Assembly: GCA_030035585.1 (NCBI GenBank)
Contig: CM057462.1
Span: 67,676,734-67,740,733 of the forward strand
Source of the DNA: Dugong dugon
Lineage: Eukaryota; Chordata; Mammalia; Sirenia; Dugongidae
Length of the DNA stretch: 64,000 nucleotides
Direction of reading: 5' to 3'
This document shows positions 54,501 through 60,007 of the stretch, in pieces (positions within the stretch are counted from its first letter, which is position 1; every line of letters starts with the position of its first letter). Below the pieces are notes generated by a model that searched no databases, was not told where the DNA came from, and saw only the letters and a list, made by a program, of their open reading frames with translations. Both the position numbers and the translations under genes were made by a program.

Positions 54501-57500
54501 TCTCGACTGCATGTTTGATCAATTTTAGACTGCAGAAGTTGATAAAAATCTTCAATTTCTTCATCTTTGGTACTAGTGGTTGGTATGTAAATTTGAATAA
54601 CAGTCATATTAACTCATCTTCTTTATAGGCATATGGATATTATCCTATCACTGTACTCAGGATAGACCTTGAAATGTTCTTTTTGACAATGCATGTGATG
54701 CCATTCCTCTTCGAGTTGTCATTCCTGGCATAGTACACCAAATGATTGTCTGATTCAAAATGGCCAATACCAGTCCATCTCAGCTCACTAATGCCTAGGA
54801 TACTGATCTTTATGTGTTCCATTTCATTTTTGACTTCCAATTTTCCTAAATTCATACTTTGTACATTTCACATTCCAATTATTAATGGATGTTCGAGGCT
54901 GTTTCTTCTCATTTTGAGTCGTGCCACATCAACAAATGAGGGTCCTGAATGCTTGACTCCATCTAAGTCATTAAGGTGGAGTCTACTCTGAGGAAGCAGC
55001 TCTTTCCTAGTCGTATTTTGGGTACCTTCCAACCTGAGGGGCTCATCTTCTGGCACTATATCAGACAATGTCCCGCTACTATTCATAATGTTTTCACTGG
55101 CCAATTTTTTCAGAAGTAGACCACCAGGTCTTTCTTCCTAATCTGTCTTAGCCTGGAAGCTCCACTGAAACTTGTCACCATGGGTGATCCTGCTGGTATG
55201 TGAAATACCAGTGGCATAGCTTCCAGCATCACAACAACACGCAAGCCACCACCGTACAACAAATGCGACAGATGAGTAGTGGATTATATACTTTCTGTAC
55301 TTATTACTTTCTGTATTTTCAAGTTTCATGCAGTGAACATGAATTTCATTTATAATCAGGAAAAAAACTTTTCATGAATTCAAACTGACTGTTCTTCCTA
55401 CTCCTTAAATTAAGGATAAGGAAAGAAAATGAATATTTATTGAGTGCCAACTCTGTCCCAGGGACGGTGCTAGGTGCTTTATACTGAATGATCAAAATCT
55501 GTGGAGGAGAGGTATGTAAAATCCCCCATTTTTGAAACACAGAACAATTACCTTAGTTTTATTTTTGTATTTTTTGAATAATCTTAGCACTAAAATCCCC
55601 AGGACATAAAAACAGCAGAGAAATCTGGAAAAAAGACAGGGAAAAAGAAGAGGAGAAAACCTTTAAGAGAATTAAAGGCAAGTGAAAGAAGAGAATGGAA
55701 AAAAACTGGATTGTATGGACACAGAAAATGATCATTTATTCATGCATTCATCAAATATTTACTGACAATAATTTTAAGATACTTTGCTGGAGACTATGGG
55801 GCATACACAGATGGATCTGATACAAATCAAAAGATACACATTCCACAGTCCTTCCACACACATCCAACATAATATCCCGCATTAAGAGCATAACAAATCC
55901 AGGAGATAACACATTTGCCAACAACTAAAACAAAAATGGAAAATAACAGTCATCTGAGAGGTACAGAGTAACTACAAAGTGAGGTGAGAGGAAGAAGGAA
56001 TTACTCTGGCTGGAGGGACGAAGGGGATGAGTGTTTTAAGGAAGAGAGGTTGCTTACACCACGCAAAGGACCCCAATCTCTCCCGAGTGCCAGGCCTGTA
56101 ATTGCAATTGCTTACTGGCCAACTCTCCCAAGGTGCCCTGAAGGCCCCTCAAGCTCTGTGTCCCCAACCAAATATGTCACCCACCACCTTCCCCGTCCCC
56201 TGTGCTCCCTGCCTCAGTTAATTGGTTCATTATTAATTTAGAACTTTGTTTAAGTCAACTAATGTTCATTGAGTGCCTGTGTGTGCTGTGGCTAAATCTA
56301 GTGAAAGACCCAGACATTAAACAAGTAAATACAAAAACATAAAACCATAGGAATGTGAATAAAAATGGTACTTGTGAGAGAGAATAATGGGAGAGGGTGT
56401 TTAGATGGGGTTTTCAAGAAAGACCTCTGAAGAAATAACTTAAGCTGAGAACCGAAGGATAGAAGGGAGCCAGGAGATTCATACTTAAAGGAAATGTTCC
56501 CAGCAGAGAGAACAGCTTTGGCAAAGAAACCAAGAGAGGAAAGGGCTTACAAATTAGAACTGAAAGAAAGCCCTTGTAACTAGGGCAAGGAAAAGAGGGG
56601 GCAGGTATGTGGGAAATGAAGGCAGAGAGGTAACCAGGACCAGATCATGTAGGGTTTTGTAGATCCTGTTCAAATTCTGGAATTGTACTCTAAACGCAAT
56701 GAAGCCACCAAAGAGAAAACAGCAATGAAAACACAGATGCTGCCCCTGCCCTCTTGGGGCATACAGCCTAATGGGGATACAGACAATTAAACAACGGATT
56801 CCAATCCCATGTCCTAAGTGTTAAGATAGGGGAAGTGAGAACACTTAGGACGGACACCTAATCCATTCTGCAAGAGGTACGTAGGGTGGAAAACAAACAG
56901 TTGTCAACAAGTTGATTCCAACTCACGTGACCCCATGTATCGCAGAGTAGAACTGTGCTCCACAGGGTTTTCCAGGCTGTGACCTTTCATAAGCAGATTG
57001 CCAGGCCTTTCTTCCAAGTTATCTCTGGGTGGATTCAAACAGCCAACCTTTCGGTTAGTAGTCAAGTGCTTAACTGTTTGCATCACCCAGGGACTCCTTG
57101 TAAGGGTGGACGGTTAAGGTAACGCCTCCTGAAGGAAGTGACGCTTAACCTGAGACCTGGAGGATAAAGAAGTTATCCAGGTGAAGTAGAGACAGAAGAG
57201 TACTTCAGGTAAAGTGAAAAGTGAATGCAAGGGCCTTGGGGTGATACAGAACAGGACACAGAGAGAGAGATGAATGTTCAGTGTGACAAAGATATAGAAT
57301 AGGAGAGGCAAGGGATCAGGCTGAGGTAGTAACCAGCAGCCAGCCCATCGTCAAGGGCCTTGTTCATGTATTTAGCTTTTATCCTGAGAGCAGTCAGGAG
57401 CTGGGGGAAAATGGAGAAGTCATTCTTGACTCAACTTTTCCTTTGCTCATCAGGTTCCAGTGTTATCTCTGAATGTTTCTCCTGTTCCCTGAGCCACTGT

Positions 57501-58987
57501 ATAAATTCTAGCCCCATCACTCTGCATTTGGACCACTGAAACAGCTTCTCAATTGGTCATGCAGACTTCAGTGTCTCCCCTCCAATCTATCTTCCACACT
57601 GCTGCCTGTCATCTCTCCTTAACACAAATTAGAGTATGACATTCCTCAGCTCAAACCATTCATGGCTACCCAGAGGGTAAATTCCAAACTCCTTGGTCTT
57701 CATCCCATGTCACCATTTGGCCCTAACCTTTATCTTCTTGGTTTAAACTCCTACCACTACTTATTACAATGATTTTCAAACTTTTTGGACTCAATCTACA
57801 GTAAGAAATACATCTAACCAGTACACACACAAATATTCACACAAAAGTTTCAAGAAACAATTCAAGTAGAAATGTACTCTGGTACTTTCTATTCATGTTT
57901 TTGTTTTGTTAGTTTTAAATGCTGGTTGTGACTTATTCATGACCTGCTAATAAGTCCTGGCCTGCGGTTTGAAAATCACTGACTAGCTCCTTCCACTACT
58001 GTCTTCTCTACTCAGCTCTCGGCTGAGTTCTTTCACCCTTTGCCCAAGCAGTCCTGGACACCAGGAACGTCATACCCCTCTTCATTGTTCGTTTACCAAG
58101 CAAGTTCCTACAAACCTTTCAAGACTCAGTGCAAATGTTACTTCCTCAGAAACCTTTCTAGATAACGCCTGTCACCATGCTTCCATCCTCACAGATCCCA
58201 GGGCTTAATACACCCTGAGTGAGAGCACTTGTCATGTAGGGTATGTTATAACGACTTTTTTTTTTTTTTTTTTTAAAACAAGTCAGTTGGCTTTGGACTA
58301 GGTTTCTGGAAGGCAGCAACCCAGTTGTCTTATCTCAGGCCCAAAAATCGGGTCTAATATGAAGCAGAAATCAGAGGATGTTTTGCTAAATAAATGAAAA
58401 CCAACCTCACTTTATTCTACCCTCCCCACACCCTCCCCATCTTGGCGGTACACCAGACCTACTGGCCTTCTTCCTACTTCTCAAACACAAAAGTCTTTCC
58501 CCCTTCAGAACCTTCCTGTCTTTATGACATATATCACTCTGTAATTATCTTGTTTTCTGTTTTGCCTGTTTGTTTACTTATCTGTCTCCCCCATTACAAC
58601 GTTTGCTCTTTGAGGGACCTAGTCTACCAGGTTCTCCCCAGTAACTTTACCACGTAGAACAGGGCAGTAGGACCTCAATTAACATTTGGTGAAGGATGAA
58701 TAAACGGAGGAGGAGGCAGACGAGGCCACAGGAGTCTTAGGGACCCGTATGAAGCCGCCTTGAGGGGTTCCTGGCAGAGTCAGAGGACTGAGTTTACGCA
58801 GGGCACCCAGGCCCAGACCCGAGATTGGGAGGGAGATTGGAAGTTGAGGCTTCCGGGCGCCACGTTCCAGGGCCTACCAGTAATAAGTGACTGTGCAGGC
58901 CGTACACACCCGCTTGGCCGGGGCTTCGCACACCTCACAGCAGAGCCGGCGCCCCTTAGGCACCGCCAGCGGGTAGATGACGTTCAT
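18423..58987 (-). CDS. ZMYND12: ZMYND12, MYND-type zinc finger and TPR protein (8 coding exons)
   Basis: Eight exons join in one frame: 58987-58878, 38120-37979, 36764-36593, 26863-26694, 23816-23694, 22641-22530, 20652-20507 and 18542-18423 (1095 nt, 364 residues plus TGA). Every acceptor is AG; all donors are GT except exon 7, which uses GC. The N-terminus carries a full MYND zinc finger (C17, C20, C28, C31, C37, H41, H50, C54), followed by alpha-helical TPR-like repeats over roughly residues 85-330. Length and sequence agree closely with human ZMYND12 (365 residues) as I recall it. Known of the family: an axonemal protein of motile cilia and sperm flagella, reported to work with TTC29 and inner-arm dynein DNAH1; loss causes flagellar defects. 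It is divergent with PPCS from a shared promoter. No frameshift or stop is seen, so it looks functional. UTR limits are not resolved. Confidence 0.96.
19028..19290 (-). repeat. L2 LINE 3' end in ZMYND12 intron 7
   Basis: Antisense L2: AAATATTTATTGAATGGCTACTG onward, then the TTCCTGCCCTCATGAAAC phrase. A run of 14 G (19182-19195) lies in it. Confidence 0.7.
19182..19195 (+). repeat. (G)14 run
   Basis: Fourteen consecutive G on the plus strand, i.e. a C run in the sense of ZMYND12 intron 7. Confidence 0.95.
19560..19920 (+). repeat. L2 LINE 3' end
   Basis: Sense L2 terminus with CTATAAGCTCCTCAGAGCAG and ending TACTCAATAAATATCTGAATGAA, partly duplicated or internally rearranged. Confidence 0.65.
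19940..20110 (+). repeat. MIR SINE
   Basis: Core phrase CTCAGTTTCCTTATCTGTAA with the flanking GACACTGGGCAAATAA sequence typical of MIR. Confidence 0.8.
20501..20509 (-). other. ZMYND12: Non-canonical GC splice donor of ZMYND12 intron 7
   Basis: On the minus strand the site reads AAG|GCAAGT. Apart from the GC it is a perfect match to U1 snRNA pairing, as expected for the rare GC-AG class of U2-type introns. The paired acceptor is TTTCAG just upstream of 18542. Confidence 0.88.
20507..20652 (-). CDS. ZMYND12: ZMYND12 coding exon 7 (GC donor)
   Basis: The acceptor CAACGCAG precedes 20652. The exon completes Asp277 and runs to Lys325 (ends [10 protein letters not shown]). The frame demands that it end at AAG (20509-20507), where the intron opens GCAAGT rather than GTAAGT. 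No GT nearby would keep both the frame and the family sequence. AAG|GCAAGT is the usual consensus of GC-AG introns. Confidence 0.93.
21110..21325 (-). mobile_element. AfroSINE (diverged)
   Basis: Antisense copy with a CCAGTA triplication at its tail side. Subfamily with a long middle (AGATTGCCAGGCCTTTCTT). Confidence 0.82.
21414..21567 (-). mobile_element. AfroSINE
   Basis: Antisense copy of the short subfamily, flanked by AGTWACCCA-like 9-mers at 21405-21413 and 21568-21576. Confidence 0.85.
21634..21858 (+). mobile_element. AfroSINE
   Basis: Sense copy of the long subfamily (GGAGCCCTGGTGGAGCAGTG start; GGGTCACTATGAGTCAGAAT tail). Three AfroSINEs thus lie within 750 bp of ZMYND12 intron 6. 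Confidence 0.85.
22530..22641 (-). CDS. ZMYND12: ZMYND12 coding exon 6
   Basis: The acceptor TCCCAACAG precedes 22641 and the donor TTGG|GTAAGT follows 22530. Residues 240-276 plus one base ([20 protein letters not shown] then helical sequence). The remaining codon, Asp277, is completed by exon 7. Confidence 0.94.
22880..23115 (-). repeat. MIR SINE
   Basis: Antisense MIR: CCCATTTTGTAGATAAATAA and CACAGCCAGGATTTAAACTC phrases, in ZMYND12 intron 5. Confidence 0.8.
23560..23650 (+). repeat. MIR SINE core
   Basis: TATGACCTTGGGCAAGTCAC followed by CTCAATTTCCTCATGAATGG, sense MIR. Confidence 0.8.
23694..23816 (-). CDS. ZMYND12: ZMYND12 coding exon 5 (TPR region)
   Basis: Phase-0 exon of 41 codons (residues 199-239). 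The acceptor TTCTGCTTAG precedes 23816 and the donor AAG|GTAAGT follows 23694. It encodes [20 protein letters not shown] and then helical sequence, in register with the human protein. Confidence 0.94.
23866..24795 (+). repeat. L1M fragment (ORF2 end and 3' UTR)
   Basis: Sense L1 in ZMYND12 intron 4: C-terminal ORF2 with stops, then the L1M-type 3' UTR phrase CTGTGCTGATGGTTGTACAA. The 17-A run near 23942 is inside it. Confidence 0.8.
24923..25960 (-). repeat. Old interspersed repeat split by a solo LTR
   Basis: Both sides of the LTR at 25083 belong to one antisense repeat that I cannot name with certainty. It includes GTATTAGTCAGGGTCCCAGG at the left and AATAAATACCCCGACCTCTC at the right. Confidence 0.4.
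25083..25567 (-). mobile_element. MaLR-like solo LTR, copy A
   Basis: 485 bp; the minus strand starts TGTCATGG and ends GACTAAGACA. A perfect 5-bp duplication CCATC at 25078-25082 and 25568-25572 fits ERVL/MaLR integration. Closely similar to the copy at 47684. Plus-strand ORFs inside it are chance. Confidence 0.85.
26125..26465 (-). repeat. MIR SINE (long, partly doubled)
   Basis: Antisense MIR phrases (TAAAGCACTTTTATATACAT, CAGTGAGGCAGGGACTATTT) over a longer stretch than one MIR, so two copies may overlap. Confidence 0.6.
26694..26863 (-). CDS. ZMYND12: ZMYND12 coding exon 4 (TPR region)
   Basis: The acceptor TTGGGCAG precedes 26863 and the donor GAT|GTAAAC follows 26694. The exon completes Gly142 and runs to residue 198 (contains [11 protein letters not shown] and [12 protein letters not shown]). 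The open frame continues past the donor into the intron, but that extension does not resemble the family. The end is phase 0. Confidence 0.94.
26962..27470 (+). repeat. L1M 3' end
   Basis: Sense L1M: GTTCATAGCAGCATTATCCA, then the 3' UTR to ATTATATCTCAGTTAAATAT. In ZMYND12 intron 3. Confidence 0.8.
27475..28480 (-). repeat. L2 LINE 3' region, split by an L1 tail
   Basis: Antisense L2 in two parts, 27475-27540 and 27838-28480 (CATCCCAGGCAGAAGTAACA and related phrases). Confidence 0.7.
27541..27823 (+). mobile_element. 283-bp L1-tail insertion (type B 3' UTR)
   Basis: Flanked by a perfect 14-bp duplication AAAGCCAATACCCT at 27527-27540 and 27824-27837. The sequence matches the reverse complement of 50111-50540 and ends in a CAACAACAAC-rich tail. 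No coding capacity. Confidence 0.88.
29076..32531 (-). mobile_element. Near full-length RTE LINE with a second RTE nested in it
   Basis: Antisense. The 3' tail (GTTGTTAGGTGTTGTCAAG) is at the left and the 5' end near 32531. Flanks AAATGATTCTTGCT / ATATGATTCCTAGCT suggest a target duplication. After removing the nested copy it is about 3.2 kb. Endonuclease remnants lie at 31783-32091 ([20 protein letters not shown]) and reverse transcriptase at 29599-30395 with YADD at 29859-29848. Stops and frameshifts disable it. In ZMYND12 intron 3. Confidence 0.87.
31325..31601 (-). mobile_element. RTE 3' end inserted in another RTE
   Basis: A 277-bp 5'-truncated RTE tail, same orientation as its host, breaks the host between GGTCCACACAT and TGTATAGTCACTG. 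CACAT flanks both sides. Confidence 0.85.
33150..33290 (-). repeat. MIR SINE
   Basis: Antisense MIR: CACACACTGTGCTAGGTTGT with AGGAGGAAACT at the other end. Confidence 0.65.
33285..34085 (-). repeat. L2 LINE 3' end, split by an LTR
   Basis: Antisense L2 at 33285-33441 and 33856-34085; the sequence rejoins in register (AATGAAATG then AAAGTGCTATGAAGGG). Confidence 0.72.
33442..33855 (+). mobile_element. MaLR-like solo LTR, copy C
   Basis: About 414 bp from TGTTAAGGATTGAATTG to GGATAACTAAGCTA; the end GCAGCACTGGATAACTAAG matches the GCAGCACTAGATGACTAAG end of the other MaLR-like LTRs. AAATG/AAAGT flanks are an imperfect duplication. Confidence 0.72.
34395..34535 (-). repeat. MIR SINE fragment
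   Basis: Antisense MIR: AACTCATTTAATCCTTAAAA and neighbouring sequence. Confidence 0.65.
34536..35260 (-). repeat. L2 LINE 3' region
   Basis: Long antisense L2: GTTGAGTACCTTCTCTGC, CTGAGACCTGAAGGATGAAT, AAAGACCAGGTGGCAGGAGG and GGAGAATGGATTGGAGGGAG occur in the expected order. Confidence 0.8.
35261..36592. other. ZMYND12 intron 3, no gene seen
   Basis: AT-rich intronic sequence with a short TAGG repeat at about 35665-35684. Parts read like decayed transposon sequence, but I cannot assign a family. Confidence 0.4.
36593..36764 (-). CDS. ZMYND12: ZMYND12 coding exon 3 (TPR region)
   Basis: The acceptor CTTCCACAG precedes 36764 and the donor CTTG|GTAAGT follows 36593. The exon encodes residues 85-141 plus one base of Gly142, with [20 protein letters not shown] as its opening, a typical TPR helix pair. 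Confidence 0.95.
36945..37328 (+). mobile_element. Solo LTR in ZMYND12 intron 2
   Basis: About 384 bp from TGTGAGTTCC to GTGACACTCA with AATAAA at 37200-37205 and a U5-like tail. Flanks TGGAC and AGGAC are a 4-of-5 duplication. The 3' half reads as an LTR more clearly than the 5' half. No viral genes. Confidence 0.5.
37329..37978. other. Rest of ZMYND12 intron 2
   Basis: No gene. A probable antisense L2 scrap lies at 37720-37905 (CTACCCACCAGGAACTTACA). The rest is unassigned. Confidence 0.4.
37979..38120 (-). CDS. ZMYND12: ZMYND12 coding exon 2 (MYND second half)
   Basis: The acceptor TTGTCAG precedes 38120 and the donor CAG|GTATGC follows 37979. The first base completes Cys37, and the exon encodes residues 37-84, including ligands C37, H41, H50 and C54 that finish the MYND finger. 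The end is phase 0, in the glutamine-rich stretch [10 protein letters not shown]. Confidence 0.95.
38420..39993 (+). mobile_element. 5'-truncated afrotherian L1 with triple 3' UTR
   Basis: Sense copy, flanked by ATAAYAACAAGC at 38408-38419 and 39994-40005 (11/12). It has two full and one partial 3' UTR units, at about 39190-39485, 39530-39850 and 39851-39965, separated by A-rich runs, one of which became (TAAAA)n/(TAAA)n at 39488-39535. Confidence 0.87.
40002..40815 (+). mobile_element. RTE LINE 3' part
   Basis: Sense copy from the YADD region (ATATGCAGATGACGCAAT near 40064) to the tail CGAGTCGGAACCGACTTGAA plus CAACAACAA. The L1 above inserted exactly at its 5' edge. Confidence 0.83.
41540..41735 (-). 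mobile_element. AfroSINE in the ancient L1
   Basis: Antisense copy flanked by TGGCTATTCT / TGGCTCCTCT at 41530-41539 and 41736-41745. Confidence 0.87.
42392..42601 (-). mobile_element. AfroSINE in the ancient L1
   Basis: Antisense copy of the long subfamily; GGTTCGAACCGCCGACC marks the B-box region. Limits approximate. Confidence 0.84.
43126..44610 (-). mobile_element. Younger L1, 3' end, in the ancient L1
   Basis: Antisense, with target duplication CTGGGCTTTT at 43116-43125 and 44611-44620. The 3' UTR is of the same type as the 208-bp tail at 14092, and the last ORF2 codons are at its 5' side (44290-44499, [13 protein letters not shown]). Confidence 0.87.
46486..48343 (-). mobile_element. 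Afrotherian L1 3' end nested in the RTE, carrying a solo LTR
   Basis: Antisense; ATCTCCAGCT occurs at 46476-46485 and 48344-48353. Its 3' UTR has one full unit plus the terminal partial unit (about 46520-46636 and 46650-46960). Split by the LTR at 47684-48164. Confidence 0.87.
47684..48164 (-). mobile_element. MaLR-like solo LTR, copy B
   Basis: 481 bp with perfect 5-bp duplication CGGTC at 47679-47683 and 48165-48169. The minus strand runs TGTCATGATTGG to GACTAAGACA. Same family and orientation as copy A at 25083. Innermost member of the nested stack. Confidence 0.9.
50111..50540 (-). mobile_element. L1-tail insertion (type B 3' UTR)
   Basis: Antisense relative of 27541-27823, flanked by CCAGTTTCCT / CTAGTTTCCT at 50101-50110 and 50541-50550, inside the ancient L1. 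No ORF. Confidence 0.82.
51262..51480 (+). repeat. hAT-type DNA transposon remnant
   Basis: TGTAAAGGACCAGACAGTAA, ATTTTAGGCTTGCAGAGCCA and AACTACTCAACTCTGCAGTT are phrases of a common mammalian non-autonomous hAT element. Limits approximate. Confidence 0.6.
51481..52330. other. ZMYND12 intron 1, no gene seen
   Basis: AT-rich with two T-runs (near 51522 and 51870). No coding or recognised repeat. Confidence 0.45.
52331..55282 (-). mobile_element. RTE LINE, nearly full length with a 3' gap
   Basis: Antisense. Flanks ATTATATGAT / ATTATATACT suggest a target duplication. The left end has GTTGTTGTTGTTAAG and then jumps directly to TCCCTCCTGATAACATG, so roughly 200 bp of 3' end present in the other copies is missing. 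Endonuclease remnants at 54855-54329, RT at 53578-53381 and C-terminal part at 52815-52479. Many frameshifts. Confidence 0.85.
55283..56260. other. ZMYND12 intron 1, scattered old repeat scraps
   Basis: Probable antisense MIR at 55428-55510 (TATTGAGTGCCAACTCTGTC) and antisense L2 at 55737-55840. No gene. Confidence 0.45.
56261..57410 (-). repeat. L2 LINE fragments
   Basis: Antisense L2 (CATTGAGTGCCTGTGTGTGC; CCAGGACCAGATCATGTAGG; AACCTGAGACCTGGAGGATA). The phrase order restarts near 56740, so two L2 copies are likely, the second split by an AfroSINE. Confidence 0.72.
56891..57099 (-). mobile_element. AfroSINE
   Basis: Antisense long-subfamily copy in L2, flanked by GTAGGGTGGA and GTAAGGGTGGA. 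Confidence 0.86.
57420..58690 (+). repeat. L2 LINE 3' region, split by a hAT element
   Basis: Sense L2 at 57420-57777 and 57982-58690 (AATTCCAAACTCCTTGGTCT; AAGACTCAGTGCAAATGTTA; TCTTTGAGGGACC). A T-run lies at 58257-58274. Confidence 0.75.
57778..57981 (+). mobile_element. 204-bp hAT-type MITE remnant
   Basis: Terminal inverted repeats CAATGATTTTCAAAC and GTTTGAAAATCACTG match at 14 of 15 positions. Inserted in L2. Confidence 0.72.
58878..58987 (-). CDS. ZMYND12: ZMYND12 coding exon 1 (start codon, MYND first half)
   Basis: The ATG is at 58987-58985 and opens with [14 protein letters not shown], the recognisable N-terminus of ZMYND12. The exon encodes residues 1-36 plus two bases of Cys37 and contains zinc ligands C17, C20, C28 and C31. 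The donor reads TG|GTAGG at 58877-58876. It lies inside the CpG-rich promoter region, and the following intron is 20,757 bp, much the longest in the gene. Confidence 0.95.
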
Positions 58988-59018
58988 GTTGCAGCCAGCG
59001 GTGTCGGTCTCTAGGACG

Positions 59019-59031
59019 GTTGCCGGGCAAG
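59019..59031. promoter_or_regulatory. RFX X-box-like motif
   Basis: Reads GTTGCC-G-GGCAAG, an inverted repeat of RFX half sites with a 1-base spacer; only the last base departs from GGCAAC. It sits 32 bases upstream of the ZMYND12 ATG. RFX factors drive ciliary genes through such sites, which fits the axonemal role of ZMYND12; binding itself is inferred. Confidence 0.6.
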
Positions 59032-59048
59032 GATACGCGTGGCCCTGG

Positions 59049-59060
59049 CGTCACGTGACG
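59049..59060. promoter_or_regulatory. Palindromic E-box / CLEAR-like element
   Basis: CGTCACGTGACG is a perfect 12-bp palindrome around CACGTG. It contains GTCACGTGAC, the form preferred by USF1/2 and TFEB/TFE3/MITF. It is positioned between the two genes; which factor uses it is not shown by sequence. Confidence 0.55.
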
Positions 59061-59429
59061 ACCACGGGGCAGCTTCGTTCTCAGTATTTCACGGAAAGGG
59101 GTAGCGTGGTTCGACTGACAACTGGAGTCTATCTGTGAGGTTAACACACACATACACAAAATCTAAACACTCAAAAGTTAAATGGCCGGCCAGTCCAACT
59201 CCAGCAAAGTCCAAGTCCAGGAAGGTCTATACGGTGGCCGGTAAGGATCAGACACGACCAGTCTTTTTACCCAGGTAGGAAACATTTCCAGATGGCCGCC
59301 CAGTCGAAGATTCCACTCAGTGCAATGTCACCTTCGCTGGGCTCTGTAGCGGAATTACCTCGCATTTCCAGACTTGTAGAGAGGGAAGCCAAGCGCCCAC
59401 TCACGATTGCGGCTGCGCAAAGCGGAGGT

Positions 59430-59585
59430 ATGAGAGCAGTGGGGCGTGGCGCCGGTGGACCTGGAGCGTGCGCAGGCACAGGGAGGCGCTACGGCATTAA
59501 TGGCGGAAGTGGATCTAGCTGCCGAGTTCCCTCAGCCGGCCGGTGTTGCGCGCTGGGCCGAGGTTATGGCTCGTTTCGCGGCTAG
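59430..59585 (+). other. Upstream ORF overlapping the PPCS start codon
   Basis: An ATG at 59430 with G at -3 opens a 51-codon frame (MRAVGRG...) that runs past the PPCS ATG at 59500 in another frame and stops at 59585. The same frame is open back to an ATG at 59292. It matters only if the PPCS transcript starts upstream of 59430, which is not known. The PPCS ATG itself has T at -3 and G at +4, a middling context. Confidence 0.45.
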
Positions 59586-60007
59586 GCTGGGAGCGCAGGG
59601 CCGGCGGGTGGTGTTGGTTACGTCAGGCGGCACCAAGGTCCCACTGGAAGCGCGACCAGTGCGCTTCTTAGACAACTTCAGCAGCGGGCGGCGCGGGGCA
59701 ACCTCGGCCGAGGCCTTCCTGGCCGCGGGATACGGAGTCCTGTTCTTGTGCCGCGCTCGGTCCGCTTTTCCCTTTGCCCACCGCTTCCCGCCCCAGACGT
59801 GGCTGTCGGCTCTACGGCCCACCGACTCAGCTCATTCAGGCCTGCTGTGCCTGGAGGCCGAAGAGAAGGCGCTCCCGGGCTTCGCTGCAGCCTTGCGGAG
59901 CTACCAAGAGGCTGCGGTTGCCGGCACTTTCCTTGCGGTAGAATTCACCACTTTGGCGGACTATTTGCATCTGCTGCAGGCTGCGGCCCTGGCGCTCAAT
60001 CCGCTAG
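59500..60007 (+). CDS. PPCS: PPCS coding exon 1
   Basis: Residues 1-169 plus one base of Gly170. The donor CTAG|GTGCGT starts at 60008. It holds the nucleotide-binding TSGG and DNFSSGRRG motifs and is strongly GC-rich. Confidence 0.96.

Larger units (their letters stand above)
58988..59499. promoter_or_regulatory. Bidirectional ZMYND12/PPCS promoter
   Basis: The two start codons face away from each other across 512 bp of GC- and CpG-rich DNA with no TATA box that I can see. It must hold both transcription start sites and both 5' UTRs. Visible motifs are an X-box-like site next to ZMYND12, a palindromic CACGTG E-box, and an NRF1-like TGCGCAGGC site near 59470. PPCS is a housekeeping enzyme and ZMYND12 a ciliary protein, so one element set must serve two expression patterns. 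Confidence 0.85.

Noticed and set aside
59283-59300. YY1-like GATGGCCGCC motif
   Set aside because: It lacks the GGCGG form of the YY1 consensus and is too short to claim in a GC-rich island.
59446-59499. Upstream in-frame GTG as an alternative PPCS start
   Set aside because: The added residues do not resemble the family, and the ATG at 59500 matches the known N-terminus.
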